Shown: positions 34,969-43,277 of the stretch, piece by piece | Layout of the letters: the number at the start of each line of letters is the position of its first letter | Position numbering within the stretch: position 1 is the stretch's first letter | Origin: Spirochaetaceae bacterium | GTDB taxonomy: Bacteria > Spirochaetota > Spirochaetia > Treponematales > Treponemataceae | DNA: 58,299 nt | Assembly (NCBI GenBank): GCA_017622135.1 | Contig: JAGARR010000014.1 | Location: 1-58,299 of the forward strand | Reading direction: 5' to 3' | Notes under the pieces: generated by a model | What the model saw: only the letters and a program-made list of their open reading frames with translations | Told to the model about the DNA's origin: nothing | Database searches by the model: none | Position numbers and translations under genes: made by a program

Positions 34969-36357
34969 TCACCTCCAGTCCTCGTGGTCAAAGAGGAAGG
35001 GCAGCATATAGGGCGGCAGCCTCGTCAGCGGGCCGGTGTCCCCGTCCTCCACGGAAAACTGCTTGGGATGGATGATGTAGCCGCCCTCCACCTTCCTGCC
35101 GAACTGCTTTCGGAAGCTTCCCAGGGAGGTGGTGCTGTAGTTCTTGGCGGACTTCACCTCCATGGGAAAAATCTTGAAATTTGTCTTGCTCTCGTTGGAG
35201 AGGAGAAAGTCTATCTCCATGTCATTCCTATGCTTATCCTCGTTGTAGCGAGTGTAGAAGTAGAGCTGTCGTCCCTGGGCGGCCAGCATCTGAGCCACCA
35301 TGTTCTCAAAGAGCATCCCCTGGTTCAGCGACAGCCGCCCCTCCATGATGGACTTGTACAGCTGCTGGCTGGCCAGCTCGTTCTCGCTGAATGCCAGGCT
35401 CACCAAAAGTCCAGTGTCGCCCATGTAGCACTTGACGGCCGAGGTATTCTTGTTCAGGGCGAACCCCACGTTGGGATCGTTGCAGCGATAGCATAGGTTA
35501 CAAATCATGGAATCCTCCAGCCAGAACAGGGGGTCGTCGTACCGGTCGAAGGTGGCACCTGGCGCTATCTCGCTTAAGACAATCTTTTTCTCGTGGGTGG
35601 AAAGGTAGGCGGGAATATGCTCGAAGAGGGCAGAAACCTTGGAGTTGTAGCGACGTGCCGCCTTCTTGATGTCGTCCCGGTACAGGTTTAGGATGTCCCG
35701 CTTTTCCACGTCGCTAGCGGCAAAGTCCCGGTCTCCCTCCAAGTAGGCCACCACGCTCTGGGGCATCCCGCCCACCAGCAGGTATTCCCGGAACAGCCGC
35801 ATTGCCTTGCCGTGAAACTTGTTGTCCAAGGGAAGCTTCTTCTGGAGACAGTTGCGGATGTAGTCCAGCAGCACCTCCTCCCCTGCTGCCACCGCAAATT
35901 CCTGAAAATCGATGGGATACATCTTTATCTTTCGTTCCTCGGAGGGAATGGTGATGTCCTTCACGTTCTCATGGATGGAAATCAGGGAGCCAGTCTCGAT
36001 AAAGTCGTAACGCCCATCCTGCACCAGATACTTGATGGACTCCCTGGCTCTAGGAAATTTCTGGATTTCGTCAAAGATGATGACGGATTCCCGCCGGTGG
36101 AGCCGTACCCCATATTCCAGCGACAGGTTCTGGAAGAACACGTCCAATTGGTGCAGGTTCTGGAAGTTCTCCGTGATGCGGGGAGAAACATTGTTGAAGT
36201 CCACCAAGATGTAGGATTTATACTCACTGCGGGCAAATTGCTGGGCCACCGTGGACTTGCCGATTCGCCTTGCCCCTTCAATGAACGCCGCCTTGGTTCC
36301 CTGAGTCGTCTCCCGCCATTCCCTCAGCTTCTGGTACGTCTTCCTCCTTATTTCCAT
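34969..36357 (-). CDS. AAA-type ATPase with DUF4143 domain
   Basis: A protein of 462 aa. Walker A is EGARRIGKSTVAQQFA near residue 35; Walker B IIFDEIQKFPRAR. The C-terminal third (from about VGGMPQSVVAYL to MEVKSAKNYSTTSL) is the DUF4143 region with a nuclease-like FE...MEIDFLL...EVKS pattern. Such ATPases are common in host-associated bacteria, often in several copies, with unknown function. ATG 36357 has AGGAG 6 nt upstream; ATG 36363 is too close to it. A five-copy 34-bp repeat array begins 20 bp upstream. Confidence 0.9.
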   Translation of the reverse strand: MEIRRKTYQKLREWRETTQGTKAAFIEGARRIGKSTVAQQFARSEYKSYILVDFNNVSPRITENFQNLHQLDVFFQNLSLEYGVRLHRRESVIIFDEIQKFPRARESIKYLVQDGRYDFIETGSLISIHENVKDITIPSEERKIKMYPIDFQEFAVAAGEEVLLDYIRNCLQKKLPLDNKFHGKAMRLFREYLLVGGMPQSVVAYLEGDRDFAASDVEKRDILNLYRDDIKKAARRYNSKVSALFEHIPAYLSTHEKKIVLSEIAPGATFDRYDDPLFWLEDSMICNLCYRCNDPNVGFALNKNTSAVKCYMGDTGLLVSLAFSENELASQQLYKSIMEGRLSLNQGMLFENMVAQMLAAQGRQLYFYTRYNEDKHRNDMEIDFLLSNESKTNFKIFPMEVKSAKNYSTTSLGSFRKQFGRKVEGGYIIHPKQFSVEDGDTGPLTRLPPYMLPFLFDHEDWR

Positions 36358-36377
36358 CCTCATCTCCTGCCTTACAG

Positions 36378-36547
36378 TGCGCAATTTAATTGTAGTTCAA
36401 AGCTCCAATAATACGCAGGATAATTTGTATCATAATTGCCGATAATACGCAAGATACTTATAACATAAATTGCCAATAGTACGCAGAATAATTCTGGGTA
36501 CTGTTGCTGACAATACGCAGTCTTCTTCCCTGTTTCGCAGGGAGAAG
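36378..36547. repeat. Tandem array of 34-bp repeats (5 copies, last degenerate)
   Basis: The hexamer T(A/G)CGCA recurs at 36378, 36412, 36446, 36480 and 36514, exactly every 34 bp. The units at 36412 and 36446 share TACGCA(G/A)GATA and end in ATTGCC(G/A)ATA. Across each junction lies a partial palindrome, TTGCCGATAATACGCAA in the best copy (arms TTGC/GCAA). The array fills the gap between the ATPase and malic enzyme genes. Confidence 0.85.
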
Positions 36548-36630
36548 CTTCGATTCCTTTGGCATTTGTCTGTCATCTTGCATTGTGGGAAAGAAGATGG
36601 TACTCTTGTAGGAACATTGCAGGAGGCAGT

Positions 36631-37806
36631 ATGAATTATGCGGAAGAGTCGCTGAAGCGGCATGGTGAGTGGAAGGGCAAGCTGGAGGTGGTGTCCAAGG
36701 TGCCGGTCAAAACGAGGGAGGACATGTCCCTGGCCTACACTCCCGGTGTGGCGGAACCCTGCCTTGCCATCCAGAAGGATGTGGACAAGAGCTACGAGCT
36801 CACCGGTCGCCACAATATGTGCCTGGTGGTGACAGATGGAACTGCCGTGCTTGGGCTGGGAGACATCGGGCCGGAGGCAGGAATGCCGGTTATGGAGGGC
36901 AAGTGCGTGCTGTTCAAGGAATTCGGTGGTGTGGATGCCTTCCCCCTGTGCATCAAGAGCAAGGATGTGGACGAAATCGTCAACACCATCTACCTGATTT
37001 CCGGCAGCTTTGGCGGTGTGAACCTTGAGGACATCGCTGCTCCCCGCTGCTTCGAGATTGAGCGGAAGCTCAAGGAAAAATGCGACATTCCCATCTTCCA
37101 CGACGACCAGCACGGCACCGCTGTGGTGACTCTGGCGGGTCTGCTGAATGCCCTCAAGCTGGTGGGCAAGACAAAGGAAGCTGTCCGCATCGTCATCAAT
37201 GGTGCGGGGGCTGCCGCCATTTCCATCTGCCGTCTTTTGCTGGCCTGCGGCTTTGCTCACATCACCCTCTGCGACAGGAGCGGAGCCGTCTATGCGGGAC
37301 GGGGGGACAACATGAATCCCATCAAGGAGGAGATTGCTGCCGTCACCAACCTGGAGCGTAAGGCGGGAACCTTGGCGGAGACATTGGTGGGAGCCGACGT
37401 GTTCATTGGAGTCAGTGCGCCGGGAACCGTCACGGCCCAGATGGTGGCCACCATGAACAAGGATGCCATTGTCTTTGCCTGCGCCAATCCGACACCGGAA
37501 ATCTTCCCTGACGAGGCCCGTGCCGCCGGTGCCGCCGTGGTTGCCACGGGACGCAGCGACTATCCCAACCAGATCAACAACGTGCTGGCCTTCCCCGGCA
37601 TTTTTCGGGGGACCTTTGATGTGCGGGCCTCCGACATCAACGATGAAATGAAGATTGCCGCCGCCCAGGCCCTGGCGGACCTGGTGGAGCCAGAAAAGCT
37701 TTCCGCCGACTACATCATCCCGGCCGCCTTTGACCCACGTGTTCGGGATGCCGTCGCTACCGCCGTCGCCGCTGCCGCCCGCCGTTCTGGTGTGGCCCGC
37801 CTATAG
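36631..37806 (+). CDS. Malic enzyme (short, NAD(P)-dependent)
   Basis: A protein of 391 aa that decarboxylates malate to pyruvate with NAD(P). Conserved pieces are SLAYTPGVAEPCLAI, DGTAVLGLGDIGPEAGMPVMEGK, the metal-binding IFHDDQHGTAVV and the nucleotide-binding INGAGAAAISICRLLLACG. ALIFACANPTPE-type segment is present as VFACANPTPEIFPDEA. It is the short bacterial form without the phosphotransacetylase extension. ATG 36631 has GCAGGAGG upstream. The radical SAM and channel genes follow closely on the same strand. Confidence 0.94.
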   Translation: MNYAEESLKRHGEWKGKLEVVSKVPVKTREDMSLAYTPGVAEPCLAIQKDVDKSYELTGRHNMCLVVTDGTAVLGLGDIGPEAGMPVMEGKCVLFKEFGGVDAFPLCIKSKDVDEIVNTIYLISGSFGGVNLEDIAAPRCFEIERKLKEKCDIPIFHDDQHGTAVVTLAGLLNALKLVGKTKEAVRIVINGAGAAAISICRLLLACGFAHITLCDRSGAVYAGRGDNMNPIKEEIAAVTNLERKAGTLAETLVGADVFIGVSAPGTVTAQMVATMNKDAIVFACANPTPEIFPDEARAAGAAVVATGRSDYPNQINNVLAFPGIFRGTFDVRASDINDEMKIAAAQALADLVEPEKLSADYIIPAAFDPRVRDAVATAVAAAARRSGVARL

Positions 37807-37829
37807 CAGGTATTTCGAGAGGAGATAAC

Positions 37830-38735
37830 ATGATAAAAGAAGCAGCCTACATGCCCTGGTGGTTTTTCCAGAGCAGGATTTTGGGAAGGAAGAAGCCCCT
37901 GCAGACGGTGCTCTTTGTCACCGACTACTGCAATCTGCGCTGCAAGCACTGCACGCCGTCGGGTCACCTGTGCTCCAGCATGAAAAGCTATGAGCAAATC
38001 AAGGAGGAGCTGATTTACAGCTACCAGCAGGGCTCCCGCTTTGTGGACTTTGAGGGGGGCGAGCCGACACTGTGGCGGGAGGGAGACAAAACCTTGAACG
38101 ACCTGTACAAGCTGGCCAAGGAAATTGGCTTTTTTTCCTGCACCCTCACCACCAACGGCCAGCGGCCCTTTGGCGACACCCTGGCCAACTCCGTATGGGT
38201 CAGCGTGGACGGCTACCAGGAGTACCACGACAAGGTGCGGGGGGAGGGAACCTTTGCCATCCTGGACAAGAACATCCGGGAAAGCGGTCATCCCGCCCTG
38301 AGCATTGCCATGGCCATTAACAAGCTGAACCGGCCCTCCCTGCGGGACACGGTAAACTATGCCAAGGAGAATCCTGCCATTAAGTCCATCGCACTGAACA
38401 TCCACACCCCCTTTCCCGGCACCGAGGAGTTGACCCTGAGTCTGGAGGAGCGCCATCAGGTCATCGACGAGATAATCCAGCTGAAAAGGGAGGGCTTCCC
38501 CATCATGAACACGGTCTCCGGCCTCAAAACCATGAAGCGGCGTGGGTTCAAAAAATATTGCTGGGTATGCAATTACGTGATGATAGACGGCCAGCGTCTG
38601 CCCTCCTGCCCCGGCTACCTGCTGGAAGGAAATGTCTGCGACGACTGCGGCTTCTGCATGTCCGGTGAGATGTATTCCGTGCTGCACCTCAAGCCGGACA
38701 CCATCACTGCGGGGCTTTCCCTGAGGCTGGGCTAG
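37830..38735 (+). CDS. Radical SAM protein of unknown specificity
   Basis: A protein of 301 aa. The 4Fe-4S motif is DYCNLRCKHC (CxxxCxxC, residues about 34-41), followed by FVDFEGGEPTLWREG, the GGEP SAM-binding motif. A second Cys cluster near the C-terminus (CWVCNYVMIDGQRLPSCPGY, then CDDCGFCMSG) could bind one or two auxiliary clusters, as in SPASM-like enzymes. It starts 23 nt after the malic enzyme with GAGAGGAG. Its substrate is unknown; the neighbours give no peptide or cofactor hint. Confidence 0.85.
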   Translation: MIKEAAYMPWWFFQSRILGRKKPLQTVLFVTDYCNLRCKHCTPSGHLCSSMKSYEQIKEELIYSYQQGSRFVDFEGGEPTLWREGDKTLNDLYKLAKEIGFFSCTLTTNGQRPFGDTLANSVWVSVDGYQEYHDKVRGEGTFAILDKNIRESGHPALSIAMAINKLNRPSLRDTVNYAKENPAIKSIALNIHTPFPGTEELTLSLEERHQVIDEIIQLKREGFPIMNTVSGLKTMKRRGFKKYCWVCNYVMIDGQRLPSCPGYLLEGNVCDDCGFCMSGEMYSVLHLKPDTITAGLSLRLG

Positions 38736-38763
38736 CTCTGGATAAATATTTTCTGAGGAGGAA

Positions 38764-40626
38764 ATGATGAGAAATCCAAGTTGGAAAGACAAGGTTCGAT
38801 ATTGGTTCGACAATCTCATGTCAAAGGGAACCCTGTCTTTGATTGTGTTGCTGGCTGCAATTACCTTTGTAGTCATTGCCATTGCAGGAATTATCGTTGC
38901 CCTGCTGCCTGAGGTGGAGGGGGCCGGTGTGCTTTCCTCCATGTGGCTCAGCCTGATGCACGCCATCGATGCGGGAACCATTGCTGGGGACAGCGGCGGA
39001 TTCCTGTTCATGCTGGTTATGTCTGTGGTCACACTGTGTGGCCTGTTCATCACCAGTATGCTGATTGGTGTCATCGGTGCCGGTTTGGAAGATAAGATGA
39101 ATTCCCTGCGGAAGGGACGTTCCCAGGTGCTGGAGCGAAACCACGTGATTCTGTTGGGCTTCAACGAGAATGCACTGAACATTCTGCGGGAGCTGATTGT
39201 TGCCAACGAAAACCACAAGGATGCAGTTGTTGTGGTGATGGACAACCAGGACAAGAGCGAGATGGAGGACTCCATTGCCCAGCGTATTGGCGACACAAGG
39301 ACCACCCGCATTATTTGCCGTACTGGCTCCATGGACAACTTGGGAGACGTGGGAATCTGCTCTCCTCACACCTGCCGCTCCATCATCGTCAATGCAGAGG
39401 ACGACTTTATGAGCGTCAAGGCCATCCTTGCCTGTGCCACAGTGCTGGAAAATAGCGGCAACAGGGATGCCTACATCACTGCCCTCATCCATAGCGAGGA
39501 AAATGTGGAGGCCGCCCGCATTGCAGGCAAGGGACGTGTTGAGGTGTTCTTCTTCCAGAATTCCATTGCCCGCATCATGGCCCACACCTGCCGCCAGCCC
39601 GGCATGTCATCGGTATTTACCAACCTGCTCAGCTTTGACGGCGATGAGATTTACGTGGAGCACATTTCTGCCATGACGGGAAAAACCATGGAGGAGGTCA
39701 ACCTGTACTTCCCAAAGTCCACTGTCATTGGACTTGTGCAGGGCGGAGTGCCAAGGCTGAACCCGCCCATGTCCACCAGGATTGGTGCCGATGACAAGCT
39801 GATTCTCATTGCGGAAGACGATGGTGTCTCTGTTCCCGAGAGTCAGCCCGCTTCTGTAAACAAGGGGCTTTTTGCACCAACCACTCCTTCTTCCTCGGCA
39901 ATCCAAAAAACACTGGTTTTGGGTTGCAATGACCTGCTCCAACAGGTGGTTGCTGAATTGGACTGCTATCTTGCGCCTGCATCCAGTGTTGTAATAGCAG
40001 CTCCAGAGGAAGTCATCCGTGATTGTGAGCTTCCTTCCCAAGGGCAGCTGAAAAATCTTGCTGTAGAAATTAAGACTTGTGATATTTCTCAAAGGGCCAA
40101 TTTGGAGGAGCTTTTAGCGGCAAGGCCAGATAATGTGCTGATTCTTTCTGGTTTGGAAGGTGATGACCAGGAATCTGATTCCCGCACCCTCCTCTTGTTG
40201 CTGCAGCTTCGTGACATTGCCTCTAAAACAGGGGCAAAGTTCTCGGTTACCAGTGAGATGAGATGCGTTGAAAACCAGGAGCTGGCACGGGTAACCAAGG
40301 TTACGGACTTTGTGGTCAGCAGCAATATTACCGCCCTGATGATGACCCAGATTTCTCAGGCACGGGAGCAGTTCGATATTTTGAACGACCTTCTGTCTGA
40401 TGATGGCTCCGAGCTGTACATGAAAGATGCGGCCCGCTACGTGCAGCCGGGACAAAGTGTGGACTTTTATACCTTGGGCGCAGCCGCTACACGGTACGGA
40501 GAGATTGCTGTGGGGTATAAAAAATTGCGTGGGGAAGGAGAGTTCGACATAGTGTTGAATCCGCCGAAATCTTCTTCTGTTGTCTTGGGCAAGGGGGACA
40601 GTGTCATTCTCCTGGCTGAAAATTAA
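38764..40626 (+). CDS. CASTOR/POLLUX-type ion channel protein with RCK/TrkA-N domains
   Basis: A protein of 620 aa. Two to three N-terminal membrane segments (TLSLIVLLAAITFVVIAIAG, LFMLVMSVVTLCGLFITSM) are followed by RSQVLERNHVILLGFNENAL, the start of a Rossmann TrkA-N/RCK domain. A second similar domain begins at about residue 380 (KTLVLGCNDLLQQVVAELD). The arrangement fits the bacterial relatives of plant CASTOR/POLLUX channels. It should sit in the inner membrane and pass K+ or Ca2+ under ligand control. Two adjacent ATGs follow GAGGAGGAA. It is the last gene of the malic enzyme run. Confidence 0.85.
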   Translation: MMRNPSWKDKVRYWFDNLMSKGTLSLIVLLAAITFVVIAIAGIIVALLPEVEGAGVLSSMWLSLMHAIDAGTIAGDSGGFLFMLVMSVVTLCGLFITSMLIGVIGAGLEDKMNSLRKGRSQVLERNHVILLGFNENALNILRELIVANENHKDAVVVVMDNQDKSEMEDSIAQRIGDTRTTRIICRTGSMDNLGDVGICSPHTCRSIIVNAEDDFMSVKAILACATVLENSGNRDAYITALIHSEENVEAARIAGKGRVEVFFFQNSIARIMAHTCRQPGMSSVFTNLLSFDGDEIYVEHISAMTGKTMEEVNLYFPKSTVIGLVQGGVPRLNPPMSTRIGADDKLILIAEDDGVSVPESQPASVNKGLFAPTTPSSSAIQKTLVLGCNDLLQQVVAELDCYLAPASSVVIAAPEEVIRDCELPSQGQLKNLAVEIKTCDISQRANLEELLAARPDNVLILSGLEGDDQESDSRTLLLLLQLRDIASKTGAKFSVTSEMRCVENQELARVTKVTDFVVSSNITALMMTQISQAREQFDILNDLLSDDGSELYMKDAARYVQPGQSVDFYTLGAAATRYGEIAVGYKKLRGEGEFDIVLNPPKSSSVVLGKGDSVILLAEN

Positions 40627-40880
40627 CGCTTGCGGGAGAAGCGGGTGGAGTTTCTAGAGGAAGGGTCTTTGGAGCTTTCCTCTAAAAGAAATGAAATGTC
40701 AATTTTGCCTTAAAATATTAATAATTACTAAAAAAAATGAATAAATGATGTATCTTCACTGCACAAAAAATTGACTTCTCGCATTTCAGGGTTTATAATA
40801 TACTTAAAAGTTCACCCCCCCCCCCCCCGAATAACGAGGGGGGCGAGGAACTGGTGATGGGACAATAGAGGGAGTACATC
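40627..40880 (+). promoter_or_regulatory. Promoter region of the first chemoreceptor with poly-C tract
   Basis: After the channel gene a hairpin TAGAGGAA/TTCCTCTA (40655-40684) occurs. TTGACT (40771-40776), 17 nt and TATAAT (40794-40799) form a strong promoter. The predicted start is near 40806. A run of 14 C (40815-40828) follows at about +9 and can pair with GGGGGG (40838-40843). AGGGAG precedes ATG 40881. Confidence 0.75.
40815..40828. repeat. Homopolymer tract, 14 C
   Basis: Fourteen consecutive C in the 5' untranslated region of the first chemoreceptor gene. Confidence 0.92.
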
Positions 40881-42956
40881 ATGGAAAAACAAAAGCATCT
40901 GACTTTTAAAATTTTGTTGTCTGTTGGAATTATCGCCATTGTCGGAATTTTAACCTTGGGATTTATGTTGTATCACGACATAAAGGATCGGATGGTGGAG
41001 ATGCAGTCCACCACATTGGTCGAATGTATTGACTATATTCCCAATGCCATCCAAGCCCAAAAGGATGATTTGCTGGGGCAGATTAACTACTTGATTGCAG
41101 ATGATGAGAATATGGCTACCCAGCTTGCCACAGATGCCTCTGCAAAGAATTTTCTTCAGAATCTTTGCGTGGTCAGTGGACTGAGCAATGCCGCCCTCTT
41201 CGACATTCGTGGTAATCTCATTCTCAGTGCCAACGCCGCCTCCTTTTCTGCTGCCAGTGAGCAGAATTTGATTGCAAAGGCCCAAGGAGGAAATCCCGTG
41301 GTTTCCCTCACGGTGACTGACAAGACTATGAATGTAAGTGCTGCCGGCATTGTCAATGGCGGTGTTCGTGGCGACCTGATTCTGGTAATTCAGCTGTTGA
41401 TTAGTGATGGAGAATTCCTTGCTTCTGCAGTGGAGGTTCCTCATACTGAGGTGAGCATTTTTGTGAACAACCTGCGGGTTGGTTCCACCATCGGACTGGG
41501 AACTCATGCAGAGGCTCGCATGGAGAATCAGCACATCCTAGACACCGTGTACAAGCAGAACGAGCTCTACATCGGACACACCTTGGTGGATGGTATTGAC
41601 TATTTGGCTATGTACACACGGCTCAAGGATCCTGATGTTTCTGAAAACATGATGATTGCCATTGTGGAGCGCTTCGACTACGTGCGGGAAGTCTACTTGG
41701 GTATTGTAAGTATTGCCGTTATTCTCACCACCATCATGATCAGCATCTTGTCAGTCTTCCTGGTGCTGACCCTCCGCCTCCTCATCATCAAGCCCATCAA
41801 GGCCACCATCCACGCCTTCGAGAACCTGAACGGAGAGGAGGGGGACACCTCCGACCTGACCTACCGCATACAGAACCGTCACCACGACGAGATTGCCATC
41901 ATGGTACGTGAGGTGAATACCTTTGTTGGCCAGCAGCAGCGGATGATGCTGGATGTCAAGGGTATTGCTGACTCCATTCAGGAGATTGGTGACACCTTGG
42001 CCAGCACCGCCTCGGAGTCTGCCAGCGCCACCCATGAGATTTCCTCCAATATCAACAGCGTCAACAACCTGGTGGGCAAGGCCAATGGAGCCCTGCGGTC
42101 CATGGAAAACCTGCTGGACAACAGTGTCCAGGGAATCAGGCGGCTGGACAACCTGATTGACGACCAGTCCTCAGGCATCGTGGAGTCCTCCTCTGCCATC
42201 GAGCAGATGGTGGGTAACATCAACTCCGTCTCCAACTCCGTCAACAAGATGGCGCAGGAGTACCAGGAGCTGATTGAGATAACTGAGTTCGCCCGCCAGC
42301 GCCAGAACGACGTGGCAAAGCAGGTTGACCACATGGCGGAGCAGTCCCGCCACCTGTCCGAGGCAAACAATGTCATCTCCCAGATTGCAAGCCAGACCAA
42401 CCTGCTGGCCATGAATGCCGCCATCGAGGCCGCACACGCTGGCGAGGCGGGAAAGGGCTTTTCCGTTGTTGCCGACGAAATCCGCAAGCTGGCGGAGAAC
42501 TCTGCCACCCAGTCCAAAGCTATCAAGACCGAGCTGGGGAATATCACCAACATCATCAAGGAGGTGGTCAATACCTCTGAGATTTCCCTGCAGGAGTTCT
42601 CCAAGATTACCGGTAAGGTTGCCAGCACGGAGCATTTGGTGAAGGAAATTGACAATGCCATGACAGAGCAGCATGAGGCTTCAAAACAGGTTCTCCTTGC
42701 CCTTCATGAGATTAACGATGCCACTATGCAGGTTCAGCAGACCTCCAAGCAAATGGCCGGCGACATTCGTGAGCTGCAGGACTCTGCCAAGAATGTTGAT
42801 GTGGTGGCCACCAGCGTCGGGCAGAGCATGGCAGAGATGGCTACCGGTGTAAACGAAATCAGCATTACCAGCCAGATTGTTTCTGACCAGGTAATCAAGG
42901 CTCGTGACTCTATTCATGGCCTCGAAACTCAGTTGGGTCGGTTTAAGCTGTCCTAG
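40881..42956 (+). CDS. Methyl-accepting chemotaxis protein 1
   Basis: A protein of 691 aa. Membrane segment 1 is at about residues 11-31, the periplasmic Cache-like sensor from 32 to about 272, membrane segment 2 at about 275-300 ([20 protein letters not shown]). A HAMP-like region ([20 protein letters not shown]) follows, then the long cytoplasmic signalling coiled coil with the conserved tip [20 protein letters not shown] and [20 protein letters not shown]. No CheR-binding pentapeptide is seen at the C-terminus (GRFKLS). It senses a small molecule and controls CheA; the ligand is unknown. Transcription passes a poly-C tract. Confidence 0.95.
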   Translation: MEKQKHLTFKILLSVGIIAIVGILTLGFMLYHDIKDRMVEMQSTTLVECIDYIPNAIQAQKDDLLGQINYLIADDENMATQLATDASAKNFLQNLCVVSGLSNAALFDIRGNLILSANAASFSAASEQNLIAKAQGGNPVVSLTVTDKTMNVSAAGIVNGGVRGDLILVIQLLISDGEFLASAVEVPHTEVSIFVNNLRVGSTIGLGTHAEARMENQHILDTVYKQNELYIGHTLVDGIDYLAMYTRLKDPDVSENMMIAIVERFDYVREVYLGIVSIAVILTTIMISILSVFLVLTLRLLIIKPIKATIHAFENLNGEEGDTSDLTYRIQNRHHDEIAIMVREVNTFVGQQQRMMLDVKGIADSIQEIGDTLASTASESASATHEISSNINSVNNLVGKANGALRSMENLLDNSVQGIRRLDNLIDDQSSGIVESSSAIEQMVGNINSVSNSVNKMAQEYQELIEITEFARQRQNDVAKQVDHMAEQSRHLSEANNVISQIASQTNLLAMNAAIEAAHAGEAGKGFSVVADEIRKLAENSATQSKAIKTELGNITNIIKEVVNTSEISLQEFSKITGKVASTEHLVKEIDNAMTEQHEASKQVLLALHEINDATMQVQQTSKQMAGDIRELQDSAKNVDVVATSVGQSMAEMATGVNEISITSQIVSDQVIKARDSIHGLETQLGRFKLS

Positions 42957-43277
42957 CAACAATGCTTGTGCCAGTGCAGATAACTAGCAAGCAAAGGAGG
43001 GGTAAGTGCACTGGCCGGCAAACGGAATTGCTGCAACAGGTTCTACTCGATCTGTTTTGCCGCCAGCGCATTTTCCCTGTTTTTGTGTATTCCTGCAGGA
43101 TGCTCCTGGGTGGAGGGGCTGTGGTAGGAAATCCTATAAAAAAATATAATTTTCTCTTTTTTTGTTTGATTATTTGACTTTTCCATGATAAAATGATGAT
43201 ATGTCATCCGTACCCCCCCCCCCCCGTTGGTGGGCAGGTGGCAGGAGCAAATGTGAAAAGGAGAGGGACTTAGTGGT
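42957..43277 (+). promoter_or_regulatory. Intergenic region between chemoreceptors with stem-loops, promoter and poly-C
   Basis: GCCAGTGCA (42970-42978) pairs perfectly with TGCACTGGC (43007-43015); a second structure pairs CGGCAA and AACAG with CTGTT and TTGCCG (about 43014-43063). No U-run follows either. A promoter TTGACT (43174-43179), 17 nt, TGATAT (43197-43202) precedes a run of 13 C (43213-43225) by 10 nt. AAAAGGAG precedes the second receptor. Confidence 0.6.
43213..43225. repeat. Homopolymer tract, 13 C
   Basis: Thirteen consecutive C just downstream of the predicted transcription start of the second chemoreceptor gene. Confidence 0.92.

Noticed and set aside
36378..36547. CRISPR array
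   Set aside because: The units are directly adjacent and diverge gradually, with no constant repeat alternating with unique spacers, and no cas genes.
42962..43177. 71-aa plus-strand frame between the chemoreceptors
   Set aside because: No ribosome binding site, unusual composition, and it runs through the stem-loops and into the AT-rich promoter region.
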